From: DASXUX01 sp036504595
Lineage (GTDB): Bacteria > Planctomycetota > SZUA-567 > H5-PLA8
Length of the DNA stretch: 64,000 nucleotides
Direction of reading: 5' to 3'
Assembly: GCA_036504595.1 (NCBI GenBank)
Contig: DASXUX010000095.1
Span: 434,001-498,000, forward strand
Position 1 is the stretch's first letter. Every line of letters begins with the position of its first letter. The position numbers and the translations under genes were made by a program. This document shows, in pieces, positions 59,001-64,000 of the stretch. The notes beneath the pieces were generated by a model that searched no databases, had not been told where the DNA came from, and saw nothing but the letters and a program-made list of their open reading frames with translations.

Positions 59001-61049
59001 GGCGGCGGCGCGAACGGCAAGGCGCTCGAAGACATGGTTGGCGTGGGCGGAGTGCGGTCAACGAACGACGCATTCGGGTACCGCGACGGGATTCATGGTG
59101 GTTGGGGCGGTGGTGGGCAGAAGTTGGGCAAAGCAGCGTTGGGAAAAGCCTCCAAAGCCGACGCGAAGGATGCGCCGCTTGCGAGCGTCGTTGAACTTGA
59201 AATCTATGACGTCCGCGATCTGTCGTCCGCAATAACGGACTTCCCAGGCCCGCGCACCGGCCTCGCCGCGAATGAGAAGACGGCGCAGCAAAGTGGCGAC
59301 GAGATCGGCCGCATTCTAAAGGAGCGGCTTAAGGCGGATTTTGCGGACCCGCAGAGTTCCATTGAGGAGCAAAACGGCAAACTGGTGGTGATGAACCGGC
59401 CCGAAGTGCAGCAGAGGGTCCGCGAGGTTCTGGGCGAAATTCGTGCCCGGGTTGCAGCCAGCGCGGCCCAAGTTGCGAGCGCCGAGAAGAGCCTGCGTGC
59501 ATTTCAATATTTCCGCACCGAAAACCCCAAGCTTTCCTTCGCCGAATTCCAGCGCCGGCCGGGGAGCATTCCACCCGCGACGCTCACCGACGAAGGCATC
59601 GACGAAGATCTGTATATCGAGAAATACGGCACGCGGCCCTTCGTCGATTGCGCGCGCGATCACCTCTCGACCTTCAGCCTCGACGTGGACACGGCGTCCT
59701 ACTCGCTGGCGCGCTCCCGGCTGCGGGCAGGACAGCTTCCCGATCCGCAAGCCGTGCGCGTCGAGGAGTTCGTCAATTCCTTCAAGCAGCCGTACACGGT
59801 CGCCGGGGACGAAGCGTTTGGAGTGTTTGCAGAAGCGGCACCATCGCCATTCGTGGTAGCGCCGGCCTCCGTGCCGACTGTTGAAGACAAGTTTGCTACG
59901 GCCGGCAGGGACGCCGGCGCTACCCAACTCGAAATCCTGAAGATCGGGATCAAGTCGCGGGAGCCGCGCGCGGACGAGCGCAAGCCGGCCATGCTGACCT
60001 TTGTCGTCGATACGTCCGGCTCGATGATCCGCGACGAGCGCCTCGACCTGGTGCGCAGCGCGCTCAAATCCCTGTTGGCGCAGCTCAACCCGGAAGACGC
60101 GATTTCCATCGTGGCCTTCAGCGATCAGGCCGAAGTCGTCCTTCCGCGCACGCAGGCCCGGCAGAAGCAGCGCATTCTCGATGCCATCGAATCGCTCTTT
60201 CCGCACGGCGCGACCAACGTGGAGGCCGGCCTGGCGCTCGGCTACCGCATGGCGGACGAATCGTTCGCGGCCGACGCGGTCAACCGGATGGTCTTGTGCA
60301 GCGATGGTGTCGCGAACATCGGCGCGAAGGGGCCGGACGAAATGCTGAAGCTGGTCAAAGTCTTCGCCGGCCGCGGCATCGATCTGTGCACCGTCGGCTT
60401 CGGCATGGGCAAGTACAACGACGCGATGATGGTCAAACTCGCCGACAACGGCAACGGAAGCTGCCACTTCGTGGATAATGAACAGGCCGCCGAAAAGGTG
60501 TTCCGCGAACAGCTCCCCGCTCATCTGGACGTGCTCGCCCGCGACGCCAAAGCCCAGATCGACTTCAACCCCGACGTGGTCGAACGCTACCGGCTGCTGG
60601 GCTACGAGAAACGCAAGATCGCCGACAAGGATTTCCGCAACGACAAGATCGATGCCGCGGAAATCGCTCACAGCACGCTGATCACCGCGATGTACGAAAT
60701 CAAGCGCCGCCCGGGCGCTCACGGCCCGCTGGGCAAAGTGTTCCTGCGCTGGAAGGACAACGGCTACAAGCATCTGCCCGTGATCGAACGCAACTATCCG
60801 TTGAGCGAAGGGATTCTGACGGACGCTCAGCACACTTCGCCGAATCTGCGCTTCCTGACCTGCGTCGCGCGCTTTGCCGAACTGCTGCGCGGCAGCCCGT
60901 GGGTGCGCGATAGCTCCTACGCGGATGTGCTCCGTCAGCTCGATCAACTCCCGGCCGATTTCCGTTCGACGCCGGACGTGCAGGAAGTCCGCGAGCTGGT
61001 GCAGAAGGCGCAGGAGTTGAGCGTCAAGCAGTGGTTAAAGGAACTTTAG
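56007..61049 (+). CDS. Giant membrane anti-sigma-like zinc-finger protein fused to a YfbK-type VWA domain
   Basis: The 1,680-aa protein starts at ATG 56007 with GGGAG upstream. A putative zinc-finger (VETHLAKCPECREQL, the HxxxCxxC pattern of anti-sigma factors, residues about 42-56) is followed by a membrane helix (LGTVAALLMVLVVGGLIFST, about 111-130), so the finger is cytoplasmic and the rest extracytoplasmic. A long coiled coil (about 480-720), a PATR-like segment (VLNGASTYLGVTTVAGGTV, about 785-803), a YDVRDLSSAI-type secretin-like domain (about 1065-1150), the YfbK N-terminal domain (about 1200-1262) and a VWA domain (MIDAS DTSGSM, GATNVEAGL, CSDGVAN; about 1328-1495) with DUF3520 C-terminus follow. 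It probably anchors and senses for the upstream ECF sigma. Confidence 0.85.
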   Translation: MSEPNAPDHDGGHGGPPHRDGHLDYLLTAYLFDSLSSAGRTEVETHLAKCPECREQLSLLRETLALTEKALTDDKEYVFEERRRKRVMEAAYSARGSFWSRTDWSARKWKLGTVAALLMVLVVGGLIFSTARESARRFESAQNLNKIAKGSFQFADVPKSADAQSAAPAPDGRFGGNIDGVHGWADATKSEDAKSEPQPDIATINAVTVNGVAPTIVPPPPPPTNQPAPDSRVYNFTSSGPVAAPVMGNLSVATPEPQKPASDLAGPAAPKPSRPADDKAFKSAAESRRDPLSIRQAPAIAQSAPAATDAPAGLPAGGEKMVPLESKLQLPKPNFEGTPKALFKGKLEGARPEESAADSSRRFGDGKDAKWATADPVGGATSGSFGMDNLNNGAPVRGKVAKDSLEAPRPEEPPADTSRGLGAQAVQPEKKLKTLEVMKEDLRSTGEPTAIGPRGHLVHRNEWQVHRNNLPQAESAATDEEISGDSREKVAIAAKDDTIRRPEELIAKEREDKGKLSEMNDQLAKQNQNLTDKNAKITAQSAVETKRLSDQVEELEELAKDIGGRVEQRDASKFAKSAGEPEKRGGKNFEEAAQQMGEIPDKQEEGRDLQREVHQSADKLKNFKKGVVKQQQAVAVDGEKRSGAEADRNKAEAGLNDEKKLADLPLGRKDRDAILDEATELATLKNARDLKETEREAARKSGKPTVVAAITDIDSKAENAAALESQPDAPVAIEGLTRGRGEERRKSAGTDQSLVMFDGDLDVAGVPGNGRDRAKLPQQAQTGGITVLNGASTYLGVTTVAGGTVAADGKPTGPSGNEANRALHWSHHGTNAAKDGKAEHEEKVPTVAIEPAREFAMPKTPPADSVANTEKQAGQGDLALIDKSFANPEGDSVSPPKAGYTFGVAPKTPPAEPVSKKDSGIIVPPGIIEKAELGDHFETINPEKKERVSRSEYTKQEYTEQNLTNQEIASRMNIPHADYLIYPDDWSEIKKRSEAQAGGGGANGKALEDMVGVGGVRSTNDAFGYRDGIHGGWGGGGQKLGKAALGKASKADAKDAPLASVVELEIYDVRDLSSAITDFPGPRTGLAANEKTAQQSGDEIGRILKERLKADFADPQSSIEEQNGKLVVMNRPEVQQRVREVLGEIRARVAASAAQVASAEKSLRAFQYFRTENPKLSFAEFQRRPGSIPPATLTDEGIDEDLYIEKYGTRPFVDCARDHLSTFSLDVDTASYSLARSRLRAGQLPDPQAVRVEEFVNSFKQPYTVAGDEAFGVFAEAAPSPFVVAPASVPTVEDKFATAGRDAGATQLEILKIGIKSREPRADERKPAMLTFVVDTSGSMIRDERLDLVRSALKSLLAQLNPEDAISIVAFSDQAEVVLPRTQARQKQRILDAIESLFPHGATNVEAGLALGYRMADESFAADAVNRMVLCSDGVANIGAKGPDEMLKLVKVFAGRGIDLCTVGFGMGKYNDAMMVKLADNGNGSCHFVDNEQAAEKVFREQLPAHLDVLARDAKAQIDFNPDVVERYRLLGYEKRKIADKDFRNDKIDAAEIAHSTLITAMYEIKRRPGAHGPLGKVFLRWKDNGYKHLPVIERNYPLSEGILTDAQHTSPNLRFLTCVARFAELLRGSPWVRDSSYADVLRQLDQLPADFRSTPDVQEVRELVQKAQELSVKQWLKEL
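59855..59924 (+). repeat. 46-bp palindromic repeat with a 24-bp central expansion, inside the VWA gene
   Basis: The arms GGTAGCGCCGGCCTCCGTGC and GGCAGGGACGCCGGCGCTAC match the family; 24 extra bases (ACTGTTGAAGACAAGTTTGC and CTAC) lie in the loop, keeping the frame. It encodes a linker immediately before the VWA domain. Confidence 0.8.
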
Positions 61050-61162
61050 TGTCACCGCAGAGACGCAGAGGCGGAGAGTTTTACTGAGTTGTTACAAAGC
61101 CCAGCATGCGAAGGTCGTCATGTCATTGGTAGTCGTCCAGGAATTGCGGGACGCTGTTCGTT

Positions 61163-61360
61163 AGCCCGGAGGGCGACACACGGGTAGCCCACGGCGTAAG
61201 CCGTGGGAATGAGACGACAACTCTTCGAGAGCCCCGGACGGGGCGATACGAACAGGGCCCGCTCGCTCGTATCGCCCCATCCGGGGCTTTGAACGCATCA
61301 CACGGCTAACCCCCACGGCTTACGCCGTGGGCTACCCGTGTAACGCCCCTCCGGGGCTGA
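61163..61360. repeat. Inverted pair of GTAGCCCACGGCGTAAGCC repeats, second locus
   Basis: The left unit (AGCCCGGAGGG, then GTAGCCCACGGCGTAAGCC) and right unit (ACGGCTTACGCCGTGGG, then GCCCCTCCGGGGCT) are inverted and flank a central GCCCCGGACGGGGCGATACG and its complement. It lies between the VWA gene and the next. The rest of the 61050-61451 gap contains a short CACCGCAGAGACGCAGAGG stretch and nothing else I recognise. Confidence 0.8.
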
Positions 61361-61451
61361 CGTCCGGATGCCGTTTGTTTCGGACTGACATTTGGGTGTA
61401 ATTTGTCCCGCGCTGGCGTTTGGCTGGTTTGAGGCTCAAGTCGAGGTCATC

Positions 61452-64000
61452 ATGCAAAAATATCTGTCGGTTCTTCTGCTGGCGTTCTGCGCGAGCGCGT
61501 TGCTGGCCGGCGAAGAGCCTGCGCCGCCCACCGTGGTTGTGCGCGAGCGCACGGTCTACGTGCCCTATGAAAAGCTAAAGGAAACGTTCGAGAAGGAGGG
61601 GCGCGGCGTCTTCCTTCCTTACGAAGAGTTCCTGAAGCTCTGGAACGCCGGCCAGCCGAAAGAAAAAACGCCGGATGAGGTCAAGCCGCCGGCCGACGCG
61701 GTGATTTCCGGCGGAAACTACACCGGCACAACGAAGGAAAACGCGGCGCGCTTTGAAGTCACGTACAAGATCCGCGCGCTGGGCAAAAACTGGAGCGAAC
61801 TGTTGCTCCCGCTGAAGAACGTCGCGGTTGAAACGGTCACGCTCAGCGATCCGCTGGCGGTCTTCGCGCCGAAAGGCGATGGCTATTCGCTGATTCTGCC
61901 GAAGCCAGGCGAGTACACCCTGATGCTGGCGTTCTCGGTGCGCGTCGATTCCAAGCCGGGGCAGCGCAAGATCGAGTTCGGCATTCCGCCCACGGCCGTC
62001 TCGCGGCTGGAATTGACGATTCCCGAAAAAGATCTGCGCGTTGAAGTGACCCCGAAGATGGCGGCGACCGTCGCCAAGCCCGAAGGCGAAGGTACGAAGG
62101 TGCTGGCGTTCGTCGGCAATGCCGATCAGGTGACGCTGACGTGGATGCCGCCGGTGAGCAAGGTTGAAAAAGGCGAATCGATCACGATTGCTTCGCAAAC
62201 GATGCACGTGGAACTGGGCGAGCGCACGCTGCGGCTGGATACGGCGCTCAGCTACAAGATCGAGCGCAACGACGAAGACACATTCCGTATCAAGTTGCCG
62301 GAAAACATGCGGCTGCTTTCGGTGAAGGGCGCCAACATCCGCGAATGGTCCTCTGAAGCCGGCGTGCTTGTGGTGCGGTTGCATTCTCCCGCCAAGGAAA
62401 ATTACGCCCTTGCGCTGCGCTTCGAACGCATTTTGGAGAAGACGCCGGAGAGTCTGAATATCCCCTTCCCCGTTACCGTCGGGACTCTGCGCGAAGATGG
62501 TTTTCTGACGGTGGCGAGCGAATCCGGCCTGCGCCTGCGCGTCGAAACCGCGGCGGGCTTGAGCCAGATCGATCCGCGCGAATTGCCCGAGCCCCTGCGG
62601 CGCGCCAATCTTCTCGCCGGCTTCCGATATCTCGCTCATCCGCTAAACCTGGCGCTGAAAATCGAAACCGTCGAGCCGCAGATACAATCCTCGGTGAAAG
62701 CGATCATCAGCCTCGGCCAGGACGAAGACGGCCTGACGGGCTGGGTCGACTACGACATCGCCAAGGTCGGCATCTTCACGGCGAAGTTGAAGTTCGATAG
62801 CCGCTGGGAGGTCGTCTCCGTGGGCGATCCGCAAACGGTCGAAGACTTCCAGGCCGCGGTTGAAGGCCAGTACAAAGTACTTTCCGTCAACTTGAAGAAC
62901 AAGGCCATCGGCGCGTTCCGCTTGCCGTTCAAACTGACGGCTCCCGGCCGCGCGAGCGCTGGGCAGCTAACGCTGGAGTCCATTCAGGTGCTGGGCACGC
63001 ATCAGGACAAAGGCACTCTCGGCGTGTGCGCGCCCAAGGCGTTCAAGCTGACGACGTCTTCCCGCGAAAAGATGGCTCCGGAGAGCGTGCAGTCGCTGAT
63101 GGCGTCGGGGCTGCTGGCTCAAGTGCCCGCCGATTACGAATTGCCGCTGGCGTACTCGTACACGCAGCAGCCGGCATCCGTGAAGATCGATCTGGCGCGC
63201 CGCGAGACGGAGATTCGCGTAACGGGTTATCACACCGTTGTCGTTTCGGAAGCCGGGCTGGAGTTCACGCACAAGCTTGAGTTTTTCGTCCAGTTCGCGG
63301 GCGTGGACCGCTTGCAGTTCAGCGTGCCCAGCGCGCTCGACGAAAAGATTTATGACATCAAATGCGCGGGCTTGAAAGAGAAGAAGAAGCTCAGCACCGA
63401 AAATGGCCGCAGCACCTGGGAAATTCTTTTGCAGGACAAAGTGCTGGGCGTCGTGCCGGTCTTCATCAGCCATAAGGAGAACCTGAAAGGGCTGGAGCCC
63501 GAAAAACCCTACGAACTGACGCTGCCGGATGTGCGCGCGGAAGGCGTCGCGGGACAGCAGGGCTTCATCGCGGTGTTGAAAGAAGCAGCGCTCGAAATCT
63601 GGCCGAAAGCCACCGGACTGGAGCCGCTCGAAACCGTGAATGTGCCGCCCGAGATGCGGCCGAAGACCGGCACCAGCAACATGTATCTGGCGTACCGCTA
63701 TTTCCAGCCGGAGCGGTCCCTCTCGCTGAAGCTGACTCGCCACGTGCCGGTCGATACCGCCAGCCTCATCGTCGATCTCCTGCAGACGGAACTGCTGGTC
63801 TCGGATGAGCGCATGCTCACCGCAAAAGCCGACCTGTGGATACAGAACGCAAAAGCCGAACAGTACCTGGTGCTGGATCTGCCAAAGAACGCGCAGATCC
63901 GGTCGCTGGGCGTGCGCGGCGCGCTCGTCAATCCTCTGCAGCGCGAAGGCGGCGGCACGCTGGTGAAGTTGCCGGCTGGAGTTGGCGGGTGCCAGGTGCA
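61452..64000 (+). CDS. Large secreted protein, YVPYEKL motif, 3' end outside window
   Basis: At least 849 codons from ATG 61452 (GAGG upstream) to the right edge without a stop. The signal peptide is KYLSVLLLAFCASALLAGEE. Residues about 30-60 read VVVRERTVYVPYEKLKETF then GRGVFLPYEEFLKLWNAG, a conserved-looking segment that I associate with planctomycete exported proteins. The rest is long beta-rich sequence with regular strands and few cysteines. It follows the VWA membrane protein on the same strand, so it may share regulation by the ECF sigma factor or be part of the same envelope complex. I cannot assign a function. Confidence 0.75.
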   Translation, partial: MQKYLSVLLLAFCASALLAGEEPAPPTVVVRERTVYVPYEKLKETFEKEGRGVFLPYEEFLKLWNAGQPKEKTPDEVKPPADAVISGGNYTGTTKENAARFEVTYKIRALGKNWSELLLPLKNVAVETVTLSDPLAVFAPKGDGYSLILPKPGEYTLMLAFSVRVDSKPGQRKIEFGIPPTAVSRLELTIPEKDLRVEVTPKMAATVAKPEGEGTKVLAFVGNADQVTLTWMPPVSKVEKGESITIASQTMHVELGERTLRLDTALSYKIERNDEDTFRIKLPENMRLLSVKGANIREWSSEAGVLVVRLHSPAKENYALALRFERILEKTPESLNIPFPVTVGTLREDGFLTVASESGLRLRVETAAGLSQIDPRELPEPLRRANLLAGFRYLAHPLNLALKIETVEPQIQSSVKAIISLGQDEDGLTGWVDYDIAKVGIFTAKLKFDSRWEVVSVGDPQTVEDFQAAVEGQYKVLSVNLKNKAIGAFRLPFKLTAPGRASAGQLTLESIQVLGTHQDKGTLGVCAPKAFKLTTSSREKMAPESVQSLMASGLLAQVPADYELPLAYSYTQQPASVKIDLARRETEIRVTGYHTVVVSEAGLEFTHKLEFFVQFAGVDRLQFSVPSALDEKIYDIKCAGLKEKKKLSTENGRSTWEILLQDKVLGVVPVFISHKENLKGLEPEKPYELTLPDVRAEGVAGQQGFIAVLKEAALEIWPKATGLEPLETVNVPPEMRPKTGTSNMYLAYRYFQPERSLSLKLTRHVPVDTASLIVDLLQTELLVSDERMLTAKADLWIQNAKAEQYLVLDLPKNAQIRSLGVRGALVNPLQREGGGTLVKLPAGVGGCQV

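Overview
The window is about 60% GC and densely coded, with no tRNA, rRNA or CRISPR that I could see. The mix of genes points to the Planctomycetes-Verrucomicrobia-Chlamydiae (PVC) group, most likely a planctomycete: giant autotransporter-type beta-strand repeat proteins, minor pseudopilins with repeat-laden leaders, the hopanoid gene hpnH, an ECF sigma factor next to an anti-sigma/VWA fusion, and a secreted protein with a YVPYEKL motif. No marker gene settles this, so the assignment is inference.

Layout. 1-11911 (-): 5' part of one huge exported beta-strand repeat protein (>3,970 aa, running off the left edge). 12476-13288 (-): secreted cupin. 13466-23095 (-): a complete Wsp/ACF-type chemosensory operon in the order cheW, cheR-TPR, cheW, mcp, cheA-REC, cheB, multi-receiver hybrid kinase. 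23513-27632 (-): PAS hybrid kinase, double-domain KaiC-like ATPase and a small coupled gene. 28226-29455 (-): exported DUF6600-like protein. 29456-29952: intergenic region with a perfect parS-like palindrome and tandem repeats. 29953-31359 (+): hpnH and a small gene. 31591-37634 (+): four-gene pseudopilin operon. 38177-41143 (+): sucA. 41172-47701: zinc-ribbon protein, PKD secreted protein, MESH1-like alarmone hydrolase, DUF2950 protein, secretion-type ATPase. 47819-51589 (-): small membrane proteins, a degenerate PIG-L protein and a degenerate CPBP protein. 51879-54961 (+): SH3b/coiled-coil protein and RNase III. 55139-64000 (+): ECF sigma factor, a 1,680-aa zinc-finger/VWA membrane protein and the start of a large secreted protein.

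The most striking feature is the set of dispersed palindromic repeats. One 46-bp palindrome family occurs five times, each time inside the reading frame or 5' end of a protein gene: a prepilin leader, sucA, the N-terminal region of rnc, ECF sigma region 2, and just before the VWA domain. There it adds linker peptides such as GPASVPAGRDAGPT or SLSAGTEAGAT. Other palindromic families fill the intergenic regions, and one copy has clean 18-bp terminal inverted repeats with an 11-bp target duplication. This resembles the Rickettsia palindromic elements in behaviour, not in sequence.

Functionally the window is rich in signalling (chemosensory array, two hybrid kinases, KaiC-like ATPase, ECF sigma, (p)ppGpp hydrolase) and envelope biology (pseudopilins, hopanoid synthesis, giant surface protein, SH3b and VWA proteins). 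Several enzyme families are present as apparent pseudoenzymes: PIG-L, CPBP and one receiver domain.
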